Positions 1 through 8,777 are shown, counted from the first letter of the stretch. The stretch: DNA of 39,568 nt from an uncultured Pelagibacteraceae bacterium (GCA_902587735.1 CACIML010000007.1:1-39568), one strand, 5' to 3'. Notes: a model not told the origin generated them from the letters alone. Numbers and translations: made by a program.

Positions 1-294
1 AAAATGATTTTAGATAGACTGGGGGACAATCCAATTTATGTAACTTTTGATTTAGACTGCTTAGATGCAACGGTTGCACCTGGTACTGCAAACTTAGAAC
101 CTGCATTTAGAGGATTTAATATAGATGAAGCAAGAAAACTTATTCAATGTTTAAAGGGTAAAAATGTAATTGGTGGTGATGTTGCTTGCTTAATGCCAAC
201 TAAAGATAGTCCAAATCAAATTACTTCAATGGTTGCTGCATCTATAATGTTTGAAATTATTTGTTTAATCAGTACAAATCTAAACAAAAAATAA
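1..294 (+). CDS. Ureohydrolase (agmatinase/arginase family), 3' part only
   Basis: This is the C-terminal part of a Mn-dependent ureohydrolase, a family that hydrolyses a guanidino group to urea plus an amine. The reading frame is open to the first base, so the gene begins outside the window and the ATG at base 4 is internal. The visible metal-site motif is FDLDCLDATVAPGT, matching the family pattern [ST]xDxDxxDPxxAPGT. The C-terminal core with ..GGDVACLMP... and ITSMVAASIMFEII follows. The usual GTxxPEPGG is GTANLEPAFRG here, so substrate specificity may differ from classical agmatinase. A glycine amidinotransferase lies 13 kb away, so guanidino metabolism appears twice in the window. The family is sure; the substrate is unknown. 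Confidence 0.85.
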   Translation, partial: KMILDRLGDNPIYVTFDLDCLDATVAPGTANLEPAFRGFNIDEARKLIQCLKGKNVIGGDVACLMPTKDSPNQITSMVAASIMFEIICLISTNLNKK

Positions 295-385
295 TTAGTA
301 TCGCAATTTATGCATATCAGTGTCACAAAAATGTAAATATTTTTTTTTATTTTATGTGATAAATTGCAAAAAAACTTCACTTTAA

Positions 386-982
386 ATGATTAAAAAAAAA
401 TTAAGACTTAAAGCCAGAATTAGAAAAAGTAAAAAATATATTAATACAAAATTAAGACTTAAAGCCAGAATCAGAAAAAGTAAAAAAGATATTAATAGAA
501 ATGTAGATAATTTTTTTGAATGGATTAAAGGTGCTGAAATTGTAAATCTTAAGAGTTGTAATACAGACGAAGATCCAATAAGGCCAGAACTAGATAATGA
601 ATTTAGAACTAGTTTTGGAAGAAAAATATATGGAGTAAAATACAAAGGAGAAATACATGCTGTTATGTGTTTTGCTTTTACAAATGAAATTCCAAAAGAC
701 GTAAAAGAATTAGATTTACTTAGCAAAGACGCTTTTTTACAAAGCGCAACTAGAGATCAAAAAGTTGGTAAAATTGCAATCGCATATACTGTTTGGTCAA
801 AAAAAAAGGGGGGTGGTAAATTAATTGTTAAAGAAGTTTATAAAAAGATAAAAAAATCTAATCATCTTAATAGACTAGTTACTCTTTCTCCTTTAACAGA
901 AATGGCAAAAAAATTTCATTTAAGAAATAAAGCAAAACTTTTTAGAGTAAATGAAACAACACAAAACTTTGAATATTTTTAA
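386..982 (+). CDS. GNAT-like hypothetical protein with duplicated basic N-terminus
   Basis: I do not recognise this 198-residue protein with certainty. The C-terminal half (IAIAYTVWSK, then TLSPLTEMAKKFHLRNKA) has the flavour of a GNAT acetyltransferase, where a helix with ..A..F....GA follows the acyl-CoA region, but no clear Q/RxxGxG/A motif is visible. The N-terminus consists of two nearly identical 17-residue units (KLRLKARIRKSKKYINT and KLRLKARIRKSKKDINR) encoded by a 51-nt tandem DNA repeat. It is strongly basic and may bind nucleic acid or be a recent expansion. ATG 386 is the only early start and has no clear Shine-Dalgarno sequence. The 3' end overlaps the convergent GMC gene by 4 nt. 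A phage-derived origin is possible but unproven. Confidence 0.6.
   Translation: MIKKKLRLKARIRKSKKYINTKLRLKARIRKSKKDINRNVDNFFEWIKGAEIVNLKSCNTDEDPIRPELDNEFRTSFGRKIYGVKYKGEIHAVMCFAFTNEIPKDVKELDLLSKDAFLQSATRDQKVGKIAIAYTVWSKKKGGGKLIVKEVYKKIKKSNHLNRLVTLSPLTEMAKKFHLRNKAKLFRVNETTQNFEYF
399..500 (+). repeat. 51-nt in-frame tandem duplication inside the 386-982 gene
   Basis: The segment beginning ttaagacttaaagccagaat at 401 recurs at 452 with only a few differences. The period is 51 nt, or 17 codons, so it duplicates a Lys/Arg-rich peptide without breaking the frame. The high similarity suggests a recent slippage or unequal-crossing event. Confidence 0.8.
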
Positions 983-2559
983 CTTAAAATTGCGTCTGCG
1001 CCTTTTTCAGCGATCATTAGTGTTGGAGCGTTTAAATTAGCACTAGGTATTTCTGGCATAACAGATGCATCAATAACTCTTAAGTTTTGAATTCCTTTTA
1101 CTTTTAAGTTTTCATCAACAACTGCCATATCGTCTACACCCATTTTACAAGTACCACATGGGTGATAAGCTGTTTCAGCTTTAGATCTGATATATTCATT
1201 TAATTCATCATCTGATTGTGCTTCTGTTCCAGGACCAACTTCTTTTCCCGAATGCTTTGCCAAGGAAGGTTGTGCTAAAATCTTTCTTGCAACATGAATA
1301 CATTCTCTAGTTTGTTTCAAATCATCCTCATCTTCCAGATAATTAAATAAAATTTTAGGATAATCATATGGGTTTGATGAATTAAGAGTTATTAATCCTC
1401 TACTTTTTGGATGATTAGGGCTAGCGTGTAATTGATAGCCATGTGAGCTTGGATTAACTAACCCATGGTCAATAACAAACGATGGAAAAAAATGAAATTG
1501 AATATTTGCTATTTCACGTGCAGGAGAGGATTTTGCAAAACCTCCAGCTTCTAAATATGATTGTGAGCAAGGACCAGATTTAGATAAAAACCATTGTATT
1601 CCAGCTAAAACTTTTGGAATTAATTTAGTATAAGTATAAAGAGTATCAGAAGTTTTGCATTCTTGCATAATGTATGTCTCTAAATGATCCTGAAGATTTT
1701 TTCCAACACCATTTAAATCATTAACAACATTAATTCCTTTTTCTTTTAAATGGTTTGCGTCACCAATTCCAGAAAGCATTAGCAATTGTGGTGAATTAAT
1801 TGCACCACCACTTAATATTATTTCTTTATTTGCATAAATTTTTTCAACTTTATTTTTAATTTTTACTTCTATACCTATAGCTTTTTTTCCTTCAAAAATA
1901 ATTTTTTCTACAAATGAATTTGAAAAAATATTTAAATTTTTTCTACTTTTTACTGGGTTTAGGTAATATTTAGCTACACTTGCCCTTTCTCCTTTATGAA
2001 TAGTAGTATCAAACATTCCAAATCCTTCTTGATATTCTCCATTCATATCAGGATTAATTTTATGACCAGCTTCAGAAGCGGCTCCCAAAAAAGCACCAAA
2101 TAAAGGATTATCATTTTTTGATTGGTCAACTGGAAGCAAACCTAAAGAACCTCTGTATTGATTATTTCCTTCTGACCATGTTTCAATTTTTTTAAAATAA
2201 GGAAGAATTTTATTGTAAGACCAGGATTTTAGTCCAAAATTTTCCCAACGTTCGTAATCATTTTTATTACCTCTTACAAAAACCATTCCATTATGAGCAG
2301 AACAACCTCCGATCATTTTTCCCCTAGGACAAAACAATCTTCTGTTGTTTAAATGTGGTTCTGGTTCTGAATAATATTTCCAATTATATTTTGGATCATG
2401 CATAGTGTAGAGAAGAGCAAGTGGCATTTTAACTTTCCAAATATCACTTGATCCTCCTGCTTCAAAAATTGCAACTTTATGATTACTATTTTCAGATAAT
2501 CTATTTGCAAGAACACATCCCGCTGATCCCGCGCCAACTATTAAATAATCATAACTCAT
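979..2559 (-). CDS. GMC-family FAD-dependent alcohol/choline dehydrogenase-like oxidoreductase
   Basis: This is a 526-residue flavoprotein of the glucose-methanol-choline family, which oxidises an alcohol to an aldehyde. The N-terminal Rossmann motif DYLIVGAGSAGCVLANRL binds FAD. GKMIGGCSAHNGMVFVRG and LSGGAINSPQLLMLSGIG are the GMC signatures 1 and 2. Near the C-terminus, AYHPCGTCKMG supplies the catalytic His (about H466) and IPSANLNAPTLM the partner Asn (about N510). The length is normal for BetA-like enzymes. Its ATG overlaps the stop of the upstream HD-domain gene as ATGA (2556-2559), so the two are probably translationally coupled. It ends the TauD-HD-GMC operon. Choline is one possible substrate, but the context suggests an alcohol linked to the two oxygenases. 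Family certain, substrate inferred. Confidence 0.93.
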   Translation of the reverse strand: MSYDYLIVGAGSAGCVLANRLSENSNHKVAIFEAGGSSDIWKVKMPLALLYTMHDPKYNWKYYSEPEPHLNNRRLFCPRGKMIGGCSAHNGMVFVRGNKNDYERWENFGLKSWSYNKILPYFKKIETWSEGNNQYRGSLGLLPVDQSKNDNPLFGAFLGAASEAGHKINPDMNGEYQEGFGMFDTTIHKGERASVAKYYLNPVKSRKNLNIFSNSFVEKIIFEGKKAIGIEVKIKNKVEKIYANKEIILSGGAINSPQLLMLSGIGDANHLKEKGINVVNDLNGVGKNLQDHLETYIMQECKTSDTLYTYTKLIPKVLAGIQWFLSKSGPCSQSYLEAGGFAKSSPAREIANIQFHFFPSFVIDHGLVNPSSHGYQLHASPNHPKSRGLITLNSSNPYDYPKILFNYLEDEDDLKQTRECIHVARKILAQPSLAKHSGKEVGPGTEAQSDDELNEYIRSKAETAYHPCGTCKMGVDDMAVVDENLKVKGIQNLRVIDASVMPEIPSANLNAPTLMIAEKGADAILS

Positions 2560-3092
2560 ATAAGGAATGCTTTTAATAGATTTTTATAATCTGTGATATT
2601 TTTAATTTTGACACCTACTTTTTTTGCTAATTCATCAAACTTTCTAAGCTTAATAGACTCTTTAAAGAACTCTTCTTTTTCGAATAATTTAGCCTCTTTA
2701 TTATTAAGCAGTCCCCCTTGAAGTTTTAGGCTTGTAATTGATGCTTCAGATAAACGATTGTAATATTTTTTATTTCTTGCAAGGTATCTTTTTGCCAAAA
2801 CATGGTTTTTTATTGGTTCAACTACTTCTTTTTTAAAAAATCTTTTTAAATATTCATAGCCAATGTCTTCATGCTTACCGTCCTTACTTTTTTTAACTAA
2901 CTCATCTGGATCTTCTATAATAAAATGACCATAATCGTGTAACAAACAAGCACAAATGAGATTTTTTTTGCTCTTTGATTTTTCTGCCATCATTGCAGAT
3001 TGAATCATATGTTCCGAAATTGTTACCTTTTCACCAATATATAAAGATTTGTTATTTATAAAATTAGAAATAATTTTATCAATTATATTCAT
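2556..3092 (-). CDS. HD-domain mixed-valent diiron oxygenase, PhnZ/TmpB-like
   Basis: This 178-residue HD-superfamily protein resembles PhnZ and TmpB, diiron oxygenases that cleave the C-P bond of 1-hydroxyphosphonates to a carboxylate plus phosphate. Placed against PhnZ numbering recalled from the literature (Y24, E27, H34, H58, D59, H80, H104, D161), this protein has Y18, E21, H28, H52, D53, H74, H97 and D153. The offset is constant at 6 for the first six and then 7 and 8. Motifs are YIGEKVTISEH, LLHDYGH, KHEDIG, NHVLAKRYL and KLRKFDELAK. The Tyr and Glu that gate the iron separate oxygenases from ordinary HD phosphohydrolases, so this is probably an oxygenase. It follows the TauD gene by 5 nt and overlaps the GMC gene by 4 nt. 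The substrate is inferred, not seen. Confidence 0.85.
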   Translation of the reverse strand: MNIIDKIISNFINNKSLYIGEKVTISEHMIQSAMMAEKSKSKKNLICACLLHDYGHFIIEDPDELVKKSKDGKHEDIGYEYLKRFFKKEVVEPIKNHVLAKRYLARNKKYYNRLSEASITSLKLQGGLLNNKEAKLFEKEEFFKESIKLRKFDELAKKVGVKIKNITDYKNLLKAFLI

Positions 3093-3097
3093 TAAGA

Positions 3098-3931
3098 TTA
3101 ATGTGGCTGATCACCTTCAATTGCAATTCTATCCATTATTCTTTCATGGCCTAATCCTCTTTTAGGATAAAAATCAGCTATAGCAAAATGAATTACACTT
3201 CTATTATCCCATATACATACTGTATTTTCTGTCCAAGTAAATCTACAAGTTAATTCAAGCCTAGCTTGATGCTCAAAAATTTTTTTTAGAATTTCATCAC
3301 TTTCTTCTTTATCTAAACCAACAATTCTTTGTGTATAAGTCCAATTTACAAATAATATTTTTTTTCCAGTTTCTGGGTGAGTTCGAACAATTGGATGTTC
3401 ATTAGAATATTCATCATAGTTTTTTTTCCCATTGCCTTCCATTTTTTTATAACTATCTATGAAAAATTCTGCTCCCAATGAACTATGAACAGCTTTTTTA
3501 TCTTTTATCTTTTTTTTAATTTTTTCATCTAAAGTTTCCCAAGCAAGCTCCATATTTGAAAAACATGTGTCACCTCCAACTGGTGGAATCTTTATTGATT
3601 TTATTATTACTGCTTTTGTTGGTTTAACATTGTAGCTAACATCGCTATGCCAGTTTTCACCCCACTGATTTTTTTCATCTTCAGCTTTAATAATTCTTAC
3701 AATTTCTGGAAATTTATCTAATCCTTTTACATAAGCGTGAGTTTCTAGAGGGCCAAATTTTTCAGCCAAAGCTACATGTTGTTCCTCTGTAATTTTTTGA
3801 TCTCTAAAAAAAATTACTTTATGTTCAAGCAATAAATCGTTAATTTTATTAAAGTTTTTATCAGATGTGTCTTTAAGGTCTATGCCTTTAATTTCAGCCC
3901 CAAGTGCTCCAGATAAAAGTTTTACTTCCAT
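3098..3931 (-). CDS. TauD/TfdA-family Fe(II)/2-oxoglutarate dioxygenase
   Basis: This 277-residue protein has the length and fold markers of TauD. The N-terminal GALGAEIKGIDL is typical. The iron facial triad is H95 and D97 (NWHSDVSY) plus H248 (VIHFAIADF). The 2-oxoglutarate-binding arginines appear in HERIMDR, at the R-x3-R spacing found in E. coli TauD. Such enzymes hydroxylate a carbon next to sulfonate, phosphonate or carboxylate groups. It is first in the minus-strand operon with the PhnZ/TmpB-like HD oxygenase and the GMC oxidoreductase. In the TmpA/TmpB route a 2OG enzyme makes the 1-hydroxyphosphonate that the HD enzyme cleaves, and that is the favoured role here. Taurine or another sulfonate remains possible. 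The ATG at 3931 faces the divergent SMR gene across about 50 nt. Confidence 0.92.
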   Translation of the reverse strand: MEVKLLSGALGAEIKGIDLKDTSDKNFNKINDLLLEHKVIFFRDQKITEEQHVALAEKFGPLETHAYVKGLDKFPEIVRIIKAEDEKNQWGENWHSDVSYNVKPTKAVIIKSIKIPPVGGDTCFSNMELAWETLDEKIKKKIKDKKAVHSSLGAEFFIDSYKKMEGNGKKNYDEYSNEHPIVRTHPETGKKILFVNWTYTQRIVGLDKEESDEILKKIFEHQARLELTCRFTWTENTVCIWDNRSVIHFAIADFYPKRGLGHERIMDRIAIEGDQPH

Positions 3932-3983
3932 GGCAATAATTTATATCTAGAAATTAAATTTGTCACTATATATAAGAGTATAT

Positions 3984-4325
3984 ATGAATCTTACATACGC
4001 ATATACTTTTTTATTTTTGGCAATTGTTTTTGAGGTATTAGCCACAAGTTTTTTAAAGGACACTTATGGTTTTACTCGGCTTTATCCTTCATTAATAGTT
4101 GTGACTGCTTTGTGTATTTGTCTTTTTCTTATGTCACATGTAATGAAGTTTATTCCAGTAGGAATAGTTTATGCAACTTGGGCAGGCTTAGGCATTGTTG
4201 CTATAACAATTATTGCAGTTATAAAATATAAACAAATTCCTAATATACCAACTATTATAGGACTCTCTTTCATAGTCATTGGCGTAATTATTGTTCACTT
4301 AATGAATGATATGAAAGTTGACTAA
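3984..4325 (+). CDS. Small multidrug resistance (SMR) transporter, EmrE-like
   Basis: This four-helix inner-membrane proton antiporter of about 113 residues exports quaternary ammonium or similar cations in its family. The membrane-buried Glu (E17 here, E14 in EmrE) lies in IVFEVLATSFLK. The EmrE hallmarks GFTRLYPS, IPVGIVYATWAGLGIV (with Tyr and Trp of the binding pocket) and the helix-4 dimer-interface segment IIGLSFIVIGVIIV are present. These place it nearer the Qac/EmrE than the guanidinium (Gdx/SugE) subtype. The ORF track begins at a TTG at 3960; ATG 3984, preceded by AAGAG, gives the normal EmrE length and is preferred. It diverges from the dioxygenase operon, so a role in handling a quaternary amine of that pathway is possible. 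It ends 5 nt before the convergent formate dehydrogenase gene. Confidence 0.88.
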   Translation: MNLTYAYTFLFLAIVFEVLATSFLKDTYGFTRLYPSLIVVTALCICLFLMSHVMKFIPVGIVYATWAGLGIVAITIIAVIKYKQIPNIPTIIGLSFIVIGVIIVHLMNDMKVD

Positions 4326-4330
4326 TTAGT

Positions 4331-7099
4331 TTAAACGACTTGGGCTTGATCTTTTTCTGCTACAACTTCTGTTTTAAATTTGTTTGAAATTTTTTGCACT
4401 TCTACTGAAGAAACTTTATATTCAGCACACATAGTTTCTTCATCTTTGCCATGTCCAGTAACCATATTAACCATGTGTTCCGGAAAGTGGAATGTAGTAA
4501 ACACAATGCCTTCTTTTACTCTATCTGTTACTTCAACCTTTAAAGAAACTTCTCCTCTTCCAGAATAAAGTCTTGCAACATCACCTGTGTTGAGTTCTCT
4601 ATATTTTGCATCTTTTGGATGAATTTCCAGAATGTCTTCATCTACAATTGCAAGATTGTTAGTTCTTCTTGTCATAGTTGCTGCATTGTAGTGTTGCAAA
4701 ACTCTACTTGTAGTTAAGATTAGTGGAAAATCTTTTTTGTTTTTTTCAATTTCACTACTTTCTTTCCAGTCAAAATACTTAATTCTACCTTTTCCTAATT
4801 TAAATTCTTTCTCATGTAAAATTTTTGTATCTGTTCCATCTTCTTTTACTGGCCATTGTAATCCTAATTTTCCAAGTCTTTCTCGAGTTATACCTTTGAA
4901 AAAAGGAACCACATCTGCAATTTCAGCCAACACTTCGTCAGCATCATATGATTTTTGATTATAGCCAAGTTTTTGCATCATTTCTGTAACTATAAGACCA
5001 TCTGGTTTTGTTCCTGGAAGAGGTTCGGCAGCTTTATTAACTCTTTGAACTCTTCTTTCTGTATTTGTGAAAGTTCCATCTTTTTCCAAGAAAGTTGTTC
5101 CAGGTAGAACAACATCGGCATGTTTTGCAGTTTCACTCATAAATATTTCTTGAACTACTAATAAGTCTAACGCATTCATCGCTTTAGCAACATGAGCACT
5201 ATTAGGGTCTGTTTGGACGACATCTTCACCAATAATCCACAATGCTTTTACTTCTCTATTTATTGCTGCATCAAAAATTTGTGGAATTTTTAATCCAGCT
5301 TTAGTTGGATGAACGACGCCGTATTTTTCAGTATAAAAGTCTTGAATTTTTTTATCAGCAACTGGAAAATATCCAGCACCTTGATGCGGTTGACAACCCA
5401 TATCTGCTGCGCCTTGAACATTGTTTTGACCTCTTAAAGGATTAACTCCAACACCTCGTCTTCCAATATTTCCTGTTATCATTGCAAGGTCAGCAATTAA
5501 CATTACTGTTTTTGATCCTTGTTCCTGTTCAGTAACTCCTAGACCATGAAACTCCATTGAATTTTTTGCAGTTGCATAAGCAATAGCAGCTTCTTTTACT
5601 TGCTGTTTGTCAACTCCTGCAACTTTAGCTAATTGATCAACATCTAGTTTTTCAATTTTTTTAATGAAATCTTCGAAACCTTCTGTTCTGCTTAAAATAA
5701 AATCTTCTTTATACAATTTAGATTTCACAATGAAATATAGCATCATATTTAGAACAGCTACATTTGTTCCAGGTCTTAATCTAATATGATAATCTGCTAA
5801 CTTTGCTACTTCAGTTGTAATTGGATCCAATACAATCAGCTTTTTACCTTTCATTACTTGTTGTTTAATTTTTGCTCCTGTTACAGGGTGGGCGTTGGTT
5901 GGATTTGCTCCAATAACCAAGAAAAGATCTGCATGATATATATCTTCTGTTGAATTAGTTGCTGCCCCTGTTCCAAATGTTTGTTGCATACCCCAAGCTG
6001 TTGGTGAATGACAAATTCTCGCACAACAATCAATATTATTTGTTCCAATTGTTGCTCTAATCATTTTTTGAAAAACATAGTTTTCTTCATTAGTACATCT
6101 CGCAGAAGAAATACCTGCAACTGCATCAGGTCCATTTTCTTTTGTAATTTTTTCTATCTTATTTTTTATATAACCATACGCTTCATCCCATGATGCTTTT
6201 TCAAATTTTCCATTTCTTTTAATTAATGGAGATCTTAATCTGTCTTTATGATCATAAAAACCAAATGCGTATCTACCTTTTAAACATGTATGTCCCGCAT
6301 TAACCTCGGTCTCTTTAGGAGTATCAATCGAAACTACTTTACCATTTTTTACTGAAGCTTCTAAATTGCAACCAACACCACAATACGAACATGTTGTTCT
6401 AACTTTTTTATCGTAGTTAGCTGATTTTGATGCAAACACATCTGAAATGGCATCTGTTGGACAAGTGTGAGCACATGCACCGCAAGATACACATGAAGAA
6501 TCTCCAAACAACATGTCGTTATCAGTTGTAATTTTTGATTCAAATCCTCTACCGCTCATAGTCAATACAAATGAACCTTGGATTTCATCACAAGCTCTAA
6601 CACAACGTCCACAATTTATACAATTATCTAAGTTCATTCTCATGTAAGCATGAGACGTATCTTTAGGAATTCCTTTGTGTTGTTTTGGATTATTATATCG
6701 ATGTTCAGATATCCCTAAATCATTAGCAACATCTTGAAGCTCACAATTTTTGTCAACCTCACATGTACTACAATTCATTGGGTGGTCAGTTAAAACTAAC
6801 TCTACAATATTTTTTCTAAGTGAGTGTAAATCTTCATTATTAGTAAAAATATGTTGATTTTCAGTTACAGGAGTATGACACGAAGCAACTACTCTTGTTG
6901 GACCATCTTTTTTTAAGGAAACTTCAACAGAACAAACTCTACACGCACCATAAGGGTCTAGATTAGGGTCGTCACATAAAGTTGGAATTTTTTTTTCTCC
7001 AACGTAACTTCTTACAAATTTTAATATTGATGTATGATTAGAGCCAATTTCATACGGCTTCCCATCTATATATGCAATTTTTCTTTTTTCAGAGCTCAT
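4331..7099 (-). CDS. fdhA: Formate dehydrogenase catalytic (alpha) subunit, Mo-bis-MGD, NuoG-like N-terminus
   Basis: This 922-residue subunit oxidises formate to CO2 in the cytoplasm and passes electrons through Fe-S clusters to an NAD-reducing module. Domain order is as follows. A 2Fe-2S ferredoxin (about 1-80; CDDP..YGACRVCSVEV, CHTP) is followed by a NuoG-type His/Cys cluster (DHPMNCSTCEVDKNCELQ). Two 4Fe-4S sites come next (CINCGRCVRAC, CVSCGACAHTCP). The molybdopterin domain opens with CSYCGVGCNL. The Mo ligand is Cys363 in ARICHSPTAWGM, a Cys rather than selenocysteine, with the catalytic His next to it. The C-terminal dinucleotide-binding domain includes LTTSRVLQHYNAATMTRRT. The start shares one base with the stop of the preceding beta-subunit gene (TAATG), implying coupling. 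It is the last gene of the fdh operon. Confidence 0.96.
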   Translation of the reverse strand: MSSEKRKIAYIDGKPYEIGSNHTSILKFVRSYVGEKKIPTLCDDPNLDPYGACRVCSVEVSLKKDGPTRVVASCHTPVTENQHIFTNNEDLHSLRKNIVELVLTDHPMNCSTCEVDKNCELQDVANDLGISEHRYNNPKQHKGIPKDTSHAYMRMNLDNCINCGRCVRACDEIQGSFVLTMSGRGFESKITTDNDMLFGDSSCVSCGACAHTCPTDAISDVFASKSANYDKKVRTTCSYCGVGCNLEASVKNGKVVSIDTPKETEVNAGHTCLKGRYAFGFYDHKDRLRSPLIKRNGKFEKASWDEAYGYIKNKIEKITKENGPDAVAGISSARCTNEENYVFQKMIRATIGTNNIDCCARICHSPTAWGMQQTFGTGAATNSTEDIYHADLFLVIGANPTNAHPVTGAKIKQQVMKGKKLIVLDPITTEVAKLADYHIRLRPGTNVAVLNMMLYFIVKSKLYKEDFILSRTEGFEDFIKKIEKLDVDQLAKVAGVDKQQVKEAAIAYATAKNSMEFHGLGVTEQEQGSKTVMLIADLAMITGNIGRRGVGVNPLRGQNNVQGAADMGCQPHQGAGYFPVADKKIQDFYTEKYGVVHPTKAGLKIPQIFDAAINREVKALWIIGEDVVQTDPNSAHVAKAMNALDLLVVQEIFMSETAKHADVVLPGTTFLEKDGTFTNTERRVQRVNKAAEPLPGTKPDGLIVTEMMQKLGYNQKSYDADEVLAEIADVVPFFKGITRERLGKLGLQWPVKEDGTDTKILHEKEFKLGKGRIKYFDWKESSEIEKNKKDFPLILTTSRVLQHYNAATMTRRTNNLAIVDEDILEIHPKDAKYRELNTGDVARLYSGRGEVSLKVEVTDRVKEGIVFTTFHFPEHMVNMVTGHGKDEETMCAEYKVSSVEVQKISNKFKTEVVAEKDQAQVV

Positions 7100-8757
7100 T
7101 AGTTTTCCTGAACTATATCACCTTTCATTTCATCACTAAAATACTTTAAAATATTCATTATTGGAACAGGTATTGCGCCACATAGAGCGCATAAAGACCC
7201 TTTTTTCATTGTAATAAGTAATTCATTAAGCAGTTTTAGAGGAATTTTTTTGGATTTATTTATTGCTTGGTCAAACATTTCTTTTCCTCTATACGAGCCG
7301 AGTCTTCCTGGAAAACATTTTCCACATGATTCTTCTGCTGAAAATTCAAACAAATGATGAATATACTCAACCATACTAAAATCTTTTGGAATACTTACTA
7401 TACTCGCGTGACCTAACATAAATCCAGCAGCAGTAAATTCTTGGAAATCCAAATTTAACTTTTCCACTTCTTTAATAGGAACAACACCACCTAGTGGACC
7501 ACCAATTTGTAATGCCTTTATAGGTTCTTTAAATCCTCCACCAATTTTATTTATAATTTTTTTCATAGGTGTACACATGTCAACTTCATAAACACCTGGA
7601 TTATTAAAAAAACTGTCACAACATACTAATTTAGTTCCTGCAGATTTTTTATTACCTATAGAAGAAAATTTTTCAGATCCATTTATAAGTATGCCTGTAG
7701 CTGCTGCAAGAGTTTCAACATTATTTACTACTGTTGGTTTTTTATATAAACCTTCAGTTACAGGAAACGGAGGTCTCACATCTACCTCTGCTCTTCTTCC
7801 TTCGATTGAAGCGATTAAAGCTGTTTCTTCTCCACAAATGTATGCACCTTGACCAATACAAATATTTAAATCAAATGAGAAATTTGTTCCTAAAATATTT
7901 TCACCCAAAAGTTTTGAAGATTTTAATGCGTTTATAGAACCATTTATAGCTTCAATTGATTTTGGATACTCTCCTCTAATATATAAAACACCCTCATTAC
8001 TTCCAATTACAAAACCACAAATAATCATCCCAAATAAAACTTTTAAAGGCTGGTCTTCTAACAAATATCTATCAGAAAAAGCTCCAGAGTCTCCCTCATC
8101 AGCATTGCAAATTACATATTTTTTTTTTGATTTTTCTTTACTACAAAAATCCCACTTTAATCCAGTAGGAAATCCAGCTCCACCTCTACCAGAAAGATTA
8201 GAATCTAAAAGTGATTTAATTATTTCTTTTTTGTCTAGATTAATGGATTTTTGTAATAAACTTTTGAATTGGTCTAAATTTAATAGATTGTCATCCATTA
8301 AGAAGCTTGTTGAAGCAAAACTTTTTGAAAAAAACTTTTCTTGTTTAATTTCTTCGCCTTTAATTATTTGGTCAATACTATTAATATCGTTTCCAGCATA
8401 ATTTTCTCCATTATAGTGAAAAGCATGATTTTCATAACAATGTCCCAAGCAAAACATTTCACCAACTTTATCATCACCTAGCTTTTCTTTTAATTTTTTT
8501 TTTAATGATCCTTGAGTGCCAGCGCACATGCAAGCACTACCATTACAAACAAAAGCTTTTTTTTCTCTATGTGATGGTCTTAGAAATTCATAGAAACTTT
8601 CTGCTCCATGGATTGTTGAAACACCCATATTGTATTCACTGGCAATCTCTTTAATACCTTCGTCATTAGCGGAGTTTAGTGATCTGTCAGAAATTTTTTG
8701 AAACAAGTTATTTTTTAATCCAATTCTTCCAGATAAGTTACTAATATTTTTTGACAC
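7099..8757 (-). CDS. Formate dehydrogenase diaphorase subunit, NuoE-NuoF type fusion (FdsG-FdsB)
   Basis: This 552-residue NAD-reducing subunit fuses two modules that are separate genes (fdsG, fdsB) in many bacteria. The N-terminal third is NuoE-like, a thioredoxin-fold 2Fe-2S domain with CNGSACMC and CLGHCYEN supplying the cluster cysteines. The remainder is NuoF-like: LSGRGGAGFPTGLKW (FMN/NADH site), NADEGDSGAFSDRYLLED, GQGAYICGEETAL, and the 4Fe-4S ligands ESCGKCFPGR and CALCG. It accepts electrons from the formate dehydrogenase alpha subunit and reduces NAD+. The first codon is GTG, preceded by AAGGG about 6 nt upstream. The stop overlaps the alpha-subunit ATG, and fdhD lies 20 nt upstream. 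Assignment is secure; the name varies between naming systems. Confidence 0.95.
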   Translation of the reverse strand: MSKNISNLSGRIGLKNNLFQKISDRSLNSANDEGIKEIASEYNMGVSTIHGAESFYEFLRPSHREKKAFVCNGSACMCAGTQGSLKKKLKEKLGDDKVGEMFCLGHCYENHAFHYNGENYAGNDINSIDQIIKGEEIKQEKFFSKSFASTSFLMDDNLLNLDQFKSLLQKSINLDKKEIIKSLLDSNLSGRGGAGFPTGLKWDFCSKEKSKKKYVICNADEGDSGAFSDRYLLEDQPLKVLFGMIICGFVIGSNEGVLYIRGEYPKSIEAINGSINALKSSKLLGENILGTNFSFDLNICIGQGAYICGEETALIASIEGRRAEVDVRPPFPVTEGLYKKPTVVNNVETLAAATGILINGSEKFSSIGNKKSAGTKLVCCDSFFNNPGVYEVDMCTPMKKIINKIGGGFKEPIKALQIGGPLGGVVPIKEVEKLNLDFQEFTAAGFMLGHASIVSIPKDFSMVEYIHHLFEFSAEESCGKCFPGRLGSYRGKEMFDQAINKSKKIPLKLLNELLITMKKGSLCALCGAIPVPIMNILKYFSDEMKGDIVQEN

Positions 8758-8777
8758 AATTTACCCTTTTTAAATTT

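Noticed and set aside
382-726. 114-aa minus-strand hydrophobic ORF opposite the 386-982 gene
   Set aside because: Its Leu/Phe/Ile-rich sequence is the reverse reading of the Lys-rich 51-nt repeat, so it is an antisense shadow.
4380-4568. Plus-strand ORFs inside fdhA, the fused subunit, dnaB, fabG and others in the track
   Set aside because: They lie antisense within well-conserved genes, have biased shadow-frame composition and no recognisable motifs.
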